The position numbers were made by a program, and so were the translations under genes. Positions 16,716-26,500 of a stretch of 64,000 nucleotides of DNA are shown in pieces. Where the stretch lies: contig NZ_JAYFFI010000002.1 of the NCBI RefSeq assembly GCF_036289405.1, positions 146,918 to 210,917 of the forward strand, in the 5' to 3' direction. Within the stretch, counting starts at the first letter, position 1. Each line of letters starts with the position of its first letter. A model generated the notes under the pieces. It was not told the origin of the DNA, did no database searches, and worked only from the letters and a program-made list of their open reading frames with translations. This DNA comes from Pseudoramibacter faecis. Lineage in GTDB: Bacteria; Bacillota; Clostridia; Eubacteriales; Eubacteriaceae.

Positions 16716-18089
16716 GTGGACGACTCGTTGAATATTCTATGGCAGCAAGCCCTTGAACTGATCGCCGAACAACTCACCGAAGTAAGTTTTAGAACCTGGT
16801 TTCCATCGGTCAAACCCATCCTGTACCGGGATAACTTCGTTTATTTATTGGTTGAAAATTCCTTTAACCAAGCGGTTATGCGGGAGCGCTACGAAACCGT
16901 AACCAACACCGCTCTGTCTTTTTTAACAAAAAATGATCATTTAAAGGCCGTATTTATCCTGAGTGAAGACGATATTCCAAAAGAGGCGGCTCCGACAGCG
17001 GCACCTCGGGAAACGGCAGAAGAAAAAACAGACACACCAGATGCTAAAGTTAAACCCGCCCACACCGGGACGGGCATCAACTCAAAATATACCTTTGAAC
17101 GCTTCGTTATCGGGGAAAATAACCGTTTTGCTCACGCCGCTTGTGTCGCCGTATCGGAAGCGCCGTCGGAACGCTACAACCCGCTTTTTATTTACGGGGG
17201 CGTCGGCCTCGGTAAAACCCATCTCATGCAGGCCATCGGCAATTATATCCTGACCTATACGCCGGATAAAAAAGTGATCTACGTTTCCTGCGAAACCTTC
17301 ACCAACGAATTCATCGACGCGATTCAAAACAAAAACAACCTGTCTTTTCGCAATCGCTACCGCAATGTCGACATCCTGCTCATCGACGATATTCAATTCT
17401 TATCCGGCAAAGAGGGCACCCAGGAGGAGTTCTTCCACACCTTTAACGCCCTTCACGACGAAAACAAACAGATTGTCATCAGCTCGGACCGGCCGCCGCG
17501 GGAAATCCCAAAGCTCGCCGAACGGCTGCGCAGCCGTTTTGAAATGGGGCTTATCACCGACATTTCCACGCCGAATTTCGAGACGCGAATGGCCATTTTG
17601 CGCAAAAAGGCCGAGTCCAACGCCGAGGACATCCCCGACGACGTCATGAACTTTATCGCCGACAACATTCATTCCAATATCCGGGAGCTCGAAGGCGCGC
17701 TGACCACTGTGGTCGCCTACTCCAAGCTTCACGGCGAAACCATCAATCTCGATTTTGCCAGGGAAGCACTCGCCGATCTGTTCGTCTCCCGGCAGCACGA
17801 CATTAACGCGGATTATATTAAGGAAGTCACCGCAAAATACTTTAATACCACCATCGAGGATATGAACGGCAAAAAGCGCACCAAGGCCATCACCACTCCG
17901 CGTCAGGTGGCCATGTATCTGTGCCGCGAGATGACCAATATGTCCCTGCCCGCCATCGGCGAAGCCTTCGGTGGACGGGATCACTCCACCGTCATCCACG
18001 CGTATCAAAAGATCCGTGAAAACATCGATGCCAACACCGATTTTAAAAATTTGGTGCTCCGTATTCAAAGCGATATTCAAGGACAATAA
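16716..18089 (+). CDS. dnaA: Chromosomal replication initiator protein DnaA
   Basis: A 457-residue initiator. I place the start at the GTG at 16716 (reading MDDSLNILWQQALELIAEQL), six bases after GGAGG. The in-frame ATG at 16683 lies upstream of that ribosome site. Domain I is followed by a short acidic linker (about residues 85-120). The AAA+ core has Walker A GGVGLGKTHLMQAIG and Walker B ILLIDDIQFL. Domain IV carries the DNA-binding signature GGRDHSTVIHAYQKI. DnaA boxes flank the gene on both sides. Confidence 0.97.
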   Translation: MDDSLNILWQQALELIAEQLTEVSFRTWFPSVKPILYRDNFVYLLVENSFNQAVMRERYETVTNTALSFLTKNDHLKAVFILSEDDIPKEAAPTAAPRETAEEKTDTPDAKVKPAHTGTGINSKYTFERFVIGENNRFAHAACVAVSEAPSERYNPLFIYGGVGLGKTHLMQAIGNYILTYTPDKKVIYVSCETFTNEFIDAIQNKNNLSFRNRYRNVDILLIDDIQFLSGKEGTQEEFFHTFNALHDENKQIVISSDRPPREIPKLAERLRSRFEMGLITDISTPNFETRMAILRKKAESNAEDIPDDVMNFIADNIHSNIRELEGALTTVVAYSKLHGETINLDFAREALADLFVSRQHDINADYIKEVTAKYFNTTIEDMNGKKRTKAITTPRQVAMYLCREMTNMSLPAIGEAFGGRDHSTVIHAYQKIRENIDANTDFKNLVLRIQSDIQGQ

Positions 18090-18312
18090 GCCACGCTTGT
18101 CCACGGCGTCAATCACCATCCATCCACAGCTTACCCACAAACCCGATCCGGTGCTTTTCGCCGTTTTCCGTGCACTCAGACTTATCCACAGTCTTCACAG
18201 AGCTTACGACTATTATGACGAATTATACCTTAACTTATATATAGACCACAGCTAGGCACAACCATCATCCGGCTGTCTGTCAAAACGAAAAACAATATTC
18301 AAGAGGTAAACC
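18090..18312. other. oriC: oriC part 2: DnaA boxes and AT-rich stretch between dnaA and dnaN
   Basis: Several boxes lie in one orientation: near matches CATCCACA (about 18119) and TTACCCACA (about 18131), then a perfect TTATCCACA (about 18182). They are followed by an AT-rich segment (about 18215-18250, including CTTATATATAG) that is a good candidate for the unwinding element. No reading frame with a ribosome site is present. Confidence 0.85.
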
Positions 18313-19422
18313 ATGAAATTTGACTGTTCCAAATCCGATCTGATCAGCGCCCTTTCCCTGGTCTCCCGAGGTGTCTCCAACAAAACCACCATGCCCATTC
18401 TTGAAGGGATTCTTTTTGAAGTTTACGATCATCGTCTGTTTTTGACCTCGACCAACCTGGAAATCAGCATTCAGACATCTATCCCGGCTCACATCGAACA
18501 GGACGGCGAACTGATCCTGCAATCCAACTTTATCTTTGAGTTGGTTCGCAAACTGTCCGGCGAGGATGTCTTTTTTGAACAAATGGCTCAGCACCAGCTC
18601 AAAATGACCTGTGAATGCTCCACCTTTACCATTAAGGGGATGCCTTCCGACGAATTTCCGGAATTCCCAAAGGTGATCGACGACTACAGCTTCACCGTGG
18701 ATGCGTCAGCGCTGAAAGCGATGATTCACGGGACGATTTTTGCCGTCGCCATTAAGGAAAATATCCCGGTGCTTACCGGACTTAAGCTTGAAATTGAACG
18801 GGACCAGCTGACCATGATCGCGCTGGACGGCTACCGGCTTGCCCTGCGCCGGGGCGCCCTCAGCACGCCCATCAACGAGGCGGTGTCCATTATCGTGCCG
18901 GGCAAGAGCATGACGGAGCTGGACAAATTGCTTTCCGGCGCGAGCGGCGACATCCAAGTGAACCTGTCAAAGGCGCAGATTTTCTTTACGATGGGCGATA
19001 CCCAGTTCACCTCCCGCCTGCTCGAAGGGGAGTTCATCAATTATAAGCACATCATTCCAAAAGAGAAAAACACCGAAGTGGTCATCGATAAAAAATTACT
19101 GCTCGACAGCACTGAACGCGCGGCGCTTTTGGCCCGAGAAGGCAAAAACAACCTGATTAAAATGGCCTTTGGCATCGACGAACTAACGCTCTCTTCCAAC
19201 GCGGAGATCGGCGATGTGCACGAGGTGATTCCCATCCAGAAGACCGGCGACGATCTCAAAATCGCTTTTAATTCAAAATTTATTATCGATGCGTTGCGGG
19301 CTATCGATCAGGAACAAATCACCATTGACATGACCAACCCGGTGGGGCCGGCGGTCATTCAGTCGGAAGACAACCGCTATGTGTATCTGATTCTGCCGGT
19401 GCGCGTCTCCGACGACATGTAG
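18313..19422 (+). CDS. dnaN: DNA polymerase III beta subunit (sliding clamp)
   Basis: A 369-residue clamp, normal length, starting MKFDCSKSDLISALSLVSRGVSNKTTMPILEGILFEV. Three clamp domains follow in order, and the C-terminal peptide-binding region is intact (NPVGPAVIQSEDNRYVYLILPVRV). It tethers polymerases and other repair proteins to DNA. AGAGG lies upstream of the ATG. A terminator follows. Confidence 0.97.
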   Translation: MKFDCSKSDLISALSLVSRGVSNKTTMPILEGILFEVYDHRLFLTSTNLEISIQTSIPAHIEQDGELILQSNFIFELVRKLSGEDVFFEQMAQHQLKMTCECSTFTIKGMPSDEFPEFPKVIDDYSFTVDASALKAMIHGTIFAVAIKENIPVLTGLKLEIERDQLTMIALDGYRLALRRGALSTPINEAVSIIVPGKSMTELDKLLSGASGDIQVNLSKAQIFFTMGDTQFTSRLLEGEFINYKHIIPKEKNTEVVIDKKLLLDSTERAALLAREGKNNLIKMAFGIDELTLSSNAEIGDVHEVIPIQKTGDDLKIAFNSKFIIDALRAIDQEQITIDMTNPVGPAVIQSEDNRYVYLILPVRVSDDM

Positions 19423-19452
19423 GGGGCCGGCCATTTTAACCGAACCTTATCA

Positions 19453-19500
19453 AAAAGAACCGCAGAGTCCGTTGGCATGCGGTTCTTTTTTTGTTATAAT
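19453..19500 (+). terminator. dnaN terminator with an abutting extended -10 promoter
   Basis: A 12-bp stem AAAAGAACCGCA/TGCGGTTCTTTT (19453-19489) runs into a T-run, then directly into TGTTATAAT (19492-19500). The extended -10 would drive yaaA-recF-gyrB-gyrA. It has the same design as the jag/mnmE junction. Confidence 0.75.
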
Positions 19501-19621
19501 GGATAGGATAAATGGTGAAGGTATCCCTTGTTGGCATTTAATTCACCATTTTTGCACGTTTTAGCCCCAAAGGGTCAAATGAAGACCAACGGCTTCAATC
19601 ATGGAAAAAAACAGGAGAAAA

Positions 19622-19849
19622 ATGGAAAAAATTCAAATTCATACCGCCTTTATCAAGTTGGATCAGCTGCTGAAATACATCGGCGCGGCCGAATCTGGAG
19701 CGATGGCCAAGGCCATGGTTCTGGGCGAAATGGTCCGGGTGGACGGCGAAATCTGCACGATGCGCGGCAAAAAAATCCGTCCGGGACAGCAGGTGGCCGT
19801 GGCGGATCTGGGGGTGTGGCGCGTCACCGGCGGCCGGACCTCCGAATGA
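19622..19849 (+). CDS. yaaA: S4-domain RNA-binding protein YaaA (RlbA-like)
   Basis: A 75-residue protein starting MEKIQIHTAFIKLDQLLKYI at 19622, four bases after AGGAG. A single S4-like domain is seen (FIKLDQLLKYIGAAESGAMAKAMVLGEMVRVDGEI...RGKKIRPGQQV). This family lies between dnaN and recF in most Firmicutes and binds RNA or the ribosome. Its stop overlaps the recF ATG (ATGA). Confidence 0.9.
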   Translation: MEKIQIHTAFIKLDQLLKYIGAAESGAMAKAMVLGEMVRVDGEICTMRGKKIRPGQQVAVADLGVWRVTGGRTSE

Positions 19850-21000
19850 TTATCACCGATTTACAGCTGAAACATTTTCGCAATTACGCCTCGGAGCAAT
19901 TTGATTTTTCCGATCATATCAACGTGATCACCGGCGCCAACGCCCAGGGAAAGACCAACCTGTTAGAAGCGCTGTTTTTTCTGGCGCGGGGCTATTCCCA
20001 CCGCGCGACAACCGTGGCGGATCTTGTTCAGTTCGAACAGCCGGCGTTTTTTGCCAGGGCCGGCGTTTGGCAGGACGGGACTCACCACGAGATTTGCGTG
20101 CGCTATGAAAATCGGCGCAAGGTGCTGACGATCGACGGCAAAAAAGAGCCCAAGCACGCGGCAGCCGGCAAAATCGTCCACATCATTTTATTTGAGCCGG
20201 ACGATCTGCGCATCGTGAAAGCCGGACCGGAGAAGCGCCGCCGCTTTATGAACGAGGAGATCAGCGGGCATATGCCGAGCTATTTGCCGGTGCTGGGGCA
20301 TTACCGAAAGGCGCTGGCCCAGCGCAATGCCCTGCTCAAGGAGATTCGCCATGCGGCCTCCCTTCAAACCCTGCTGGCCGGCTGGGACGCGCAGCTGGTG
20401 CACTACGGCGCCAGGCTGATCCGCTACCGCCAGGCTTATCTGAAAAGGCTCAACGCGGTGGCAAAACAGCTGCACAGCGGCCTTTCCGACGGGCGGGAGA
20501 CCCTGCAGCTGTCCTATCACAATAACGTGATTGATCAGCCGGCCGATCAGGAAGCGATCGCCCGACGTTTTGATGAGCGGCTAAAGGCCTCGGTGGAAGA
20601 AGATATCGCCCGGGGATCCACCGCCACCGGTCCCCAGGTGGACGATATGCAGGTGTGCATCGACGGCAGGGACGCGCGGAAATACGCGTCCCAGGGGCAG
20701 CAGCGCACGGCGGCCATTGCCCTCAAGCTGTCCCAGATCGAAATTTACCGGCGCGCCACCGGGGATTGGCCCATTGTGCTTTTGGACGACATTCTCTCGG
20801 AGCTCGACGCGGCGCGCCAGGAACAAATTCTGGCCATTTTAGGCCGGACTCAGGCCTTTATCACCTGCACCGACAGTCAGTTTGCTGAGCGTTATCCCGA
20901 TGCCATGAAGCGGGTATTGACCATTCAAGACGGGCATTGGATTTCAGACGGCGTTATCCGCATAAAACAGCAAAATCCAGCGCCAGAGCGCGTTGATTAG
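19846..21000 (+). CDS. recF: DNA replication and repair protein RecF
   Basis: A 384-residue SMC-like ATPase for RecA loading at gaps. The start is MIITDLQLKHFRNYASEQFDF at 19846, overlapping the yaaA stop; the longer frame beginning at 19528 is a readthrough of the upstream region. Walker A is GANAQGKTNLLEAL, the signature is YASQGQQRTAAIALKLSQIE and Walker B is IVLLDDILSELD. Length and motifs are complete. Confidence 0.96.
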   Translation: MIITDLQLKHFRNYASEQFDFSDHINVITGANAQGKTNLLEALFFLARGYSHRATTVADLVQFEQPAFFARAGVWQDGTHHEICVRYENRRKVLTIDGKKEPKHAAAGKIVHIILFEPDDLRIVKAGPEKRRRFMNEEISGHMPSYLPVLGHYRKALAQRNALLKEIRHAASLQTLLAGWDAQLVHYGARLIRYRQAYLKRLNAVAKQLHSGLSDGRETLQLSYHNNVIDQPADQEAIARRFDERLKASVEEDIARGSTATGPQVDDMQVCIDGRDARKYASQGQQRTAAIALKLSQIEIYRRATGDWPIVLLDDILSELDAARQEQILAILGRTQAFITCTDSQFAERYPDAMKRVLTIQDGHWISDGVIRIKQQNPAPERVD

Positions 21001-21024
21001 ATAGAGTCAGACAGAGGAGGCATT

Positions 21025-22944
21025 ATGTCCGAAACAACGAAAACCAATCATGAATACGGCGCCGACCAAATTCAGGTGCTTGAAGGCCTGGAAGCGGTCA
21101 AGCGGCGGCCGGGGATGTATATCGGCAGCACAGGCTCCCAGGGGCTGCACCACCTGGTGTACGAAGTGGTCGATAACGCCATCGACGAGGCGCTGGCCGG
21201 TTACTGCAACAAGATTATCGTTTCGGTGGACAAAGACAATGCCGTGACCGTTGTGGATGACGGCCGCGGCATTCCCACCGGCATCAATCACAAAGAAGGC
21301 AAAACCGGGGTCGAGCTCGCGCTGACTGTTTTGCACGCCGGCGGAAAGTTCGGCGGCGGAGGCTACAAGGTTTCGGGCGGGCTTCACGGCGTCGGGGTGT
21401 CTGTGGTGAATGCCTTGTCTGAAACACTGACGGTAGAGGTCAAGCAGAACAAGCAGATCTATCGCCAGACCTTCGAACGCGGGAATAAGACCTCGGAGCT
21501 CGAGGTGGTCGGCAAAACCAACCGCACCGGCACCAAAATCACCTTCAAGCCGGATCCGGCCATCTTCGACACGACGATTTACGATTACGACGTGTTAGAG
21601 CACCGGCTGCGGGAGCTGGCTTTCCTCAATAAGGGCGTTTCAATCACGCTGAAGGATGAGCGGCCGGGCCAGGAGCAGACAGGCGAATACCATTATGCCG
21701 GTGGGATCCGCTCCTATATCGAATATATGAACCGCAATAAAGATCCGCTTTATACGCAGATTACCTATTACGAGAAGGCCATGGATAATTACGCTCTTGA
21801 GCTGGCCTTTCAGTATACCCGGGGCTATCAGGAAAATATTTATTCCTATGCGAACAATATCTATACCCCGGAGGGCGGCACCCATCTGAACGGGTTTAAA
21901 AGCGCCCTGACCCGAACGATCAACAATTATGCCCGCAAGGCCGGACTGCTCAAGCAGAACGACAAGAACCTCTCCGGAGACGACGTGCGCGAGGGGCTTA
22001 CGGCGGTGATCTCCATTAAATTGCTGGAGCCCCAGTTTGAAGGGCAGACCAAGACCAAACTGGGCAATCCGGAAGTGAAGGGGATCGTGGAGACCATCGT
22101 CAACGAAGAGCTCTCCAATTTCCTCGAAGAAAATCCCAACGTGGCCAAGGCCATCGTGGAAAAGAATATCTCGGCCTCCCACGCGCGGATGGCAGCCAAG
22201 CGCGCCCGGGAGATGACCCGGCGCAAAAGCGCCCTCGACGCGACTTCCCTGCCGGGGAAGCTCGCGGACTGCCGGGAAAAAGATCCGGCTCAATCGGAAA
22301 TCTTCATCGTCGAAGGGGACTCGGCCGGCGGTTCGGCCAAGGTGGGCCGGGATTCCCGGATCCAGGCGATTTTGCCCCTGCGCGGCAAGATTTTAAACGT
22401 CGAAAAGGCCCGGCTCGACCGGATGCTCACCTCCGACACGATCAAGGGGATGATTACCGCCTTCGGCACCGGCATCGCCGAGGATTTTGACATTGAAAAG
22501 GCGCGCTATCACAAAATTGTCATCATGACCGATGCCGATGTCGACGGCGCCCATATCCGCACCCTGCTCCTCACTTTCTTCTATCGCTATATGCGCGGTC
22601 TGATCGATCACGGTTATGTGTATATCGCCCAGCCGCCGCTTTACAAGGTCAGCTGGGGCAAGCATGTGGAATATGCCTATGACGACGCGGATCTGGACCG
22701 CCGCCTTGAAGACAAGGACCGCAGCCGCATCACCCTGCAGCGCTATAAAGGGCTGGGGGAAATGGACGCGGAGCAGCTTTGGGAGACCACGATGAACCCG
22801 GACACCCGCACGATGCTGCGGGTCGGCATCGAAGACGCGACCTACGCGGACGAAATCTTCACCATGCTCATGGGCGACAAGGTGCAGCCCCGCAAGGAAT
22901 TTATCGAGCGCAACGCGAAGAAAGTCCAGAATCTGGATATTTAA
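21025..22944 (+). CDS. gyrB: DNA gyrase subunit B
   Basis: A 639-residue type IIA topoisomerase ATPase subunit. The GHKL ATPase domain has VDNAIDEALAGY and GGLHGVGVSVVNALS. The TOPRIM domain has EGDSAGGSAKVGRDSRIQAI and the DxD motif TDADVDGAHIRTL. The C-terminal GyrB tail ends FIERNAKKVQNLDI. AGGAGG precedes the ATG. It is in an operon with gyrA, 35 bases downstream. Confidence 0.98.
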   Translation: MSETTKTNHEYGADQIQVLEGLEAVKRRPGMYIGSTGSQGLHHLVYEVVDNAIDEALAGYCNKIIVSVDKDNAVTVVDDGRGIPTGINHKEGKTGVELALTVLHAGGKFGGGGYKVSGGLHGVGVSVVNALSETLTVEVKQNKQIYRQTFERGNKTSELEVVGKTNRTGTKITFKPDPAIFDTTIYDYDVLEHRLRELAFLNKGVSITLKDERPGQEQTGEYHYAGGIRSYIEYMNRNKDPLYTQITYYEKAMDNYALELAFQYTRGYQENIYSYANNIYTPEGGTHLNGFKSALTRTINNYARKAGLLKQNDKNLSGDDVREGLTAVISIKLLEPQFEGQTKTKLGNPEVKGIVETIVNEELSNFLEENPNVAKAIVEKNISASHARMAAKRAREMTRRKSALDATSLPGKLADCREKDPAQSEIFIVEGDSAGGSAKVGRDSRIQAILPLRGKILNVEKARLDRMLTSDTIKGMITAFGTGIAEDFDIEKARYHKIVIMTDADVDGAHIRTLLLTFFYRYMRGLIDHGYVYIAQPPLYKVSWGKHVEYAYDDADLDRRLEDKDRSRITLQRYKGLGEMDAEQLWETTMNPDTRTMLRVGIEDATYADEIFTMLMGDKVQPRKEFIERNAKKVQNLDI

Positions 22945-22979
22945 CCGGCTGCAGGATTGGATTCACATAAAGGAATAAA

Positions 22980-25478
22980 ATGGACGAAAACGAAACTATG
23001 CTGACGGTGGCTCACAATCTTCGAGACGTTAAAATCGAAGACGAGATGAAAAACTGTTATATCGATTATGCGATGAGCGTTATCATCGGGCGGGCGCTGC
23101 CCGATGTGCGCGACGGCCTTAAGCCGGTGCATCGCCGCATTCTTTACGCGATGCATCAGATGGGCATGACGCCGGATAAGCCCTTTAGAAAATCGGCGCG
23201 TATCGTCGGGGAAGTGCTGGGGAAATACCATCCCCACGGCGATTCCTCGGTGTATGACGCCATGGTGCGCATGGCCCAGGACTTCTCCACCCGCTATATG
23301 ACGGTCAATGGGCAGGGGAACTTCGGCTCGGTGGACGGCGACGGCGCGGCCGCCATGCGTTATACCGAGGCGCGGATGAGCAGGATTTCCTTGGAAATGC
23401 TCCGGGATATCAACAAGGAAACCGTCGACTTCATGGATAACTTTGACGGCTCAGAGCAGGAACCGGTGGTGCTGCCCTCCCGCTTCCCGCATTTGCTGGT
23501 GAACGGCTCCCAGGGGATTGCCGTTGGGATGGCCACCAATATCCCGCCCCACAATCTTGGCGAGGTGATCGACGGGACCATCGCCTACATTGACGACCCG
23601 GGCATCAGCGTCGACGATTTGATGACTCATATCAAAGGGCCGGACTTTCCCACCGCGGGGGTGATCCTGGGCAAGAGCGGCATCCGCGAGGCCTACGAAA
23701 CCGGCCGCGGCCGCATTAAGATTCGCTCTAAGGTCGCCGTGAAGGACATGGCCAAGGGCAAGAAGCAGATTATCATTTCGGAAATTCCCTATATGGTCAA
23801 TAAGGCGAAGCTCATTCAGAAGATCGCCGAACTGGTCAAAGACAAGCGCGTCGAGGGCATCACCGATATCCGCGACGAAACCGACCTGAAGCACGGCATC
23901 CGCATCGTCGTGGAGCTCAAGCGGGACACTAACGCGACCATCGTGCTCAACCAGTTATATAAGCATACCCAGCTTCAGGACATCTACGGCGTGATCATGC
24001 TCGCCCTGGTGGACGGCCAGCCGAAGGTGCTCAGTCTCAAGCAGATTCTCCATGATTACGTCGAACACCAGAAGGAAATCATCGTCCGCCGCACGAAATT
24101 TGATCTGAAAAAGGCGGAAGCCAGGGCCCATATCCTCGAGGGCTACCGCATCGCGCTGGACAATATAGACGAAGTGATTCAGATCATCCGGGAATCTCGG
24201 GATGCGAAAATTGCCAAAACCCATTTGATGGATCGCTTCGCGCTGACGGATATTCAGGCCCAGGCCATCCTCGACATGCGCCTGCAGCGGCTGACCGGTC
24301 TCGAACGGGAAAAGATCGAAGCGGAATACGCTGAGCTGATGCAAAAGATCGCCGAATACAAGGCGATTCTGGCCGACGAAAAGTTGGTGCTCGGCATTAT
24401 CAAAGACGAACTGACCGAGATCAAAGATAAATACGGCGACGATCGCCGAACCTCCTTCGACATCGACGTGGAGGATTTCGATGTGGAAGATCTGATCAAA
24501 GAAGAAGAAGTGGTGGTCACGATGACCCACGTGGGTTATGTGAAGCGCATCGCGGCAGACACCTACCGAGCTCAGAACCGCGGTGGCAAGGGCATTTCGG
24601 CCCTCTCCACCCGGGAGAACGACTTTATCGAGCACATTTTCACCACATCGACCCACGACGATCTGCTTTTCTTCACCAACAAGGGCAAATATTACCGGCT
24701 CAAGGCGTATGAAATTCCCGTGGGCGGACGCACTTCCCGCGGCACGGCCATTGTGAACATTCTGCAACTGGATCCGGGCGAGAGCATTACGACGATGATT
24801 CAGGTCAAGGCCTTTGAAGCGGATAAGTATTTTGTGATGGCAACCTGTCACGGGCTGATCAAGAAGACGGCGATGACCGATTATGAATCCTCCCGGAAAA
24901 ACGGAATTAACGGCATTAATCTGCGGGACGGCGACGAGCTGATCAAGGTGCAGATTTCCGACGATACCGAGGATGTGGTGATGGGCACCCATTTGGGTTA
25001 CGCCATCCGCTTTAAAGTCAGGGATGTGAATGCCACCGGACGGATGTCCATGGGAGTTCGCGGCATTGGCCTGCGGACGGACGATCATGTCGTCGGCATG
25101 GATCTGCTCACTGCGGACAACAATGTGCTCTGTGTGGCTGAAAAGGGTTATGGCAAGCGCACATTCGCCGATCAATACCGGGTGCAAAAGCGCGGCGGCA
25201 AGGGTATTCAGACCTATAAATGCACCAATAAAACCGGCAACCTTGTGGGCTTTTCGGTGCTTGAAGACGGCGGCGAAATCATGATGATCAACAACGATGG
25301 CATCGTGATCAAGCTCAAGGGCGACGATATTTCCCAGATCGGCCGCAGTACCCAGGGGGTGCGCCTGATGAAACTCAAGGGCGACGAACGCATTGCGACG
25401 ATCTGCAAGGTTCAAAATGAAGAGCCTCTCGACGATGTGGACATCGAAGATGATCAGCTGTCGATGATGGACGATTGA
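22980..25478 (+). CDS. gyrA: DNA gyrase subunit A
   Basis: An 832-residue breakage-reunion subunit. The winged-helix region includes HPHGDSSVYDAMVRMAQDF, with the quinolone-region Ser and Asp both in the susceptible form. The catalytic Tyr lies in the AMRYTEARMS segment. The C-terminal beta-pinwheel has the GyrA box QRGGKGI (25189-25209), confirming gyrase and not topoisomerase IV. The tail is acidic (EEPLDDVDIEDDQLSMMDD). AAAGGA precedes the ATG. Confidence 0.98.
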   Translation: MDENETMLTVAHNLRDVKIEDEMKNCYIDYAMSVIIGRALPDVRDGLKPVHRRILYAMHQMGMTPDKPFRKSARIVGEVLGKYHPHGDSSVYDAMVRMAQDFSTRYMTVNGQGNFGSVDGDGAAAMRYTEARMSRISLEMLRDINKETVDFMDNFDGSEQEPVVLPSRFPHLLVNGSQGIAVGMATNIPPHNLGEVIDGTIAYIDDPGISVDDLMTHIKGPDFPTAGVILGKSGIREAYETGRGRIKIRSKVAVKDMAKGKKQIIISEIPYMVNKAKLIQKIAELVKDKRVEGITDIRDETDLKHGIRIVVELKRDTNATIVLNQLYKHTQLQDIYGVIMLALVDGQPKVLSLKQILHDYVEHQKEIIVRRTKFDLKKAEARAHILEGYRIALDNIDEVIQIIRESRDAKIAKTHLMDRFALTDIQAQAILDMRLQRLTGLEREKIEAEYAELMQKIAEYKAILADEKLVLGIIKDELTEIKDKYGDDRRTSFDIDVEDFDVEDLIKEEEVVVTMTHVGYVKRIAADTYRAQNRGGKGISALSTRENDFIEHIFTTSTHDDLLFFTNKGKYYRLKAYEIPVGGRTSRGTAIVNILQLDPGESITTMIQVKAFEADKYFVMATCHGLIKKTAMTDYESSRKNGINGINLRDGDELIKVQISDDTEDVVMGTHLGYAIRFKVRDVNATGRMSMGVRGIGLRTDDHVVGMDLLTADNNVLCVAEKGYGKRTFADQYRVQKRGGKGIQTYKCTNKTGNLVGFSVLEDGGEIMMINNDGIVIKLKGDDISQIGRSTQGVRLMKLKGDERIATICKVQNEEPLDDVDIEDDQLSMMDD

Positions 25479-25530
25479 TGTGAGGATTCCCTGGGAAATA
25501 AAAATTCCCGGCTTGCTAAAGGAGAAAACC

Positions 25531-26190
25531 ATGGATAAGCTCATTTCGATTTCGATGCTCAGTGCCGATTTTTCGCGTCTGGGCGAACATTTGAAGCAGG
25601 TGGAAGCGGCCGGCGTTGACTGGCTGCACGTGGATATTATGGACGGGCATTTTGTGCCTAATATCACCATGGGACCGGACCAGGTGGCCCAGCTGCGTGG
25701 CGCCGTGGCCCTCCCCTTTGATGTGCATCTGATGATTACTCATCCCCTTGCTTATATCGAGCGCTTTGCCAAAGCCGGCGCCGATACCATTACCGTGCAT
25801 GTGGAGTGTGACGATGACACGGATGCTTGCCTCGATTTGATTGAAAAGTGCGGTGTGAAGCCCGCCGTGGTGATTTCGCCGGAAACGCCGGCCGCGGCCG
25901 TGGCGCCCTATCTCGATCGGGTGAGCATGGTGCTGGTGATGGGGGTGCACCCCGGATTCGGCGGCCAGTCCTATATCCCGGAAACGACGGACAAGCTGGC
26001 AAAGCTGCATGATATGATCGGCGGCCGGCCATTGCGTCTCGAGATCGACGGCGGTGTTAATTTCGACACCCTGCCGGAAATTCTCACCACCGGGGCGGAT
26101 ACCATTGTCTCCGGGTCTTGCCTGTTTAAGGGGGATATCGCGGCCAACGTCGGGCGCTTTAAAACCTTGTTTGAATCAAAAAATAATTAA
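25531..26190 (+). CDS. rpe: Ribulose-phosphate 3-epimerase
   Basis: A 219-residue TIM-barrel enzyme interconverting ribulose 5-phosphate and xylulose 5-phosphate in the pentose phosphate pathway. The start is MDKLISISMLSADFSRLGEH at 25531 behind AAAGGAG. The metal and active-site blocks are WLHVDIMDGHFVPN, FDVHLMI, VMGVHPGFGGQSYIP and LEIDGGVN. Sitting directly after gyrA is unusual, since rpe is normally with rsgA. A palindrome resembling a Noc site lies at 25486. Confidence 0.96.
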   Translation: MDKLISISMLSADFSRLGEHLKQVEAAGVDWLHVDIMDGHFVPNITMGPDQVAQLRGAVALPFDVHLMITHPLAYIERFAKAGADTITVHVECDDDTDACLDLIEKCGVKPAVVISPETPAAAVAPYLDRVSMVLVMGVHPGFGGQSYIPETTDKLAKLHDMIGGRPLRLEIDGGVNFDTLPEILTTGADTIVSGSCLFKGDIAANVGRFKTLFESKNN

Positions 26191-26199
26191 ATGACATTT

Positions 26200-26240
26200 A
26201 AAAAGCACGTTCAAGTCGGAAAGAACGTGCTTTTGGTTTT
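26200..26240 (+). terminator. rpe terminator; the following gap to 26500 holds no gene
   Basis: A 12-bp stem AAAAGCACGTTC/GAACGTGCTTTT (26201-26234) is followed by T-rich sequence. From about 26242 to 26500 I see only AT-rich DNA between convergent genes. The small frames there have no ribosome site. This marks the border between the core and the accessory DNA. Confidence 0.85.
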
Positions 26241-26500
26241 TATAGATAAACTCTAATATAAATTTTCAACTATCTTTTCAAAGGTCTTTATATGCCGGTA
26301 TAGCCTGTTGTTTCAGGCATTTTGTATATCTTTTCTTAAATCCGCTTGTGTTTTCGCTTTGAAAGGTAGTCAAGAAGTAGTAAAACCTCTCTTTTCCTTT
26401 TTAAACTCCCGTTCCTTTAGTCATAAGATTAGAGCGGCGGTCTTATACAACTTTGTATATTGCATTTCTTTGCATAAGAGACTTTTTCCTTTGTAAAAAC

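Noticed and set aside
17400..18140. 246-aa open frame antisense to dnaA
   Set aside because: Shadow of the dnaA frame; covers the conserved AAA+ and DNA-binding coding sequence.
19528..19845. N-terminal extension of the recF frame (106 residues)
   Set aside because: Overlaps yaaA in another frame. Normal RecF starts at MIITDLQLKHFRNY, at the ATGA overlap.
23200..23300. Quinolone-resistance change in GyrA
   Set aside because: The region reads HPHGDSSVYDAMVRMAQDF with Ser and Asp at the key positions, i.e. the susceptible form.
25486..25501. Palindrome-like TTCCCTGGGAAA between gyrA and rpe, similar to a Noc-binding site
   Set aside because: It deviates from the ATTTCCCGGGAAAT consensus, and a single partial match is expected by chance.
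23955..25670. 571-aa open frame antisense to gyrA
   Set aside because: Mirror of the GyrA coding sequence. Long antisense frames are expected at this base composition. No ribosome site.
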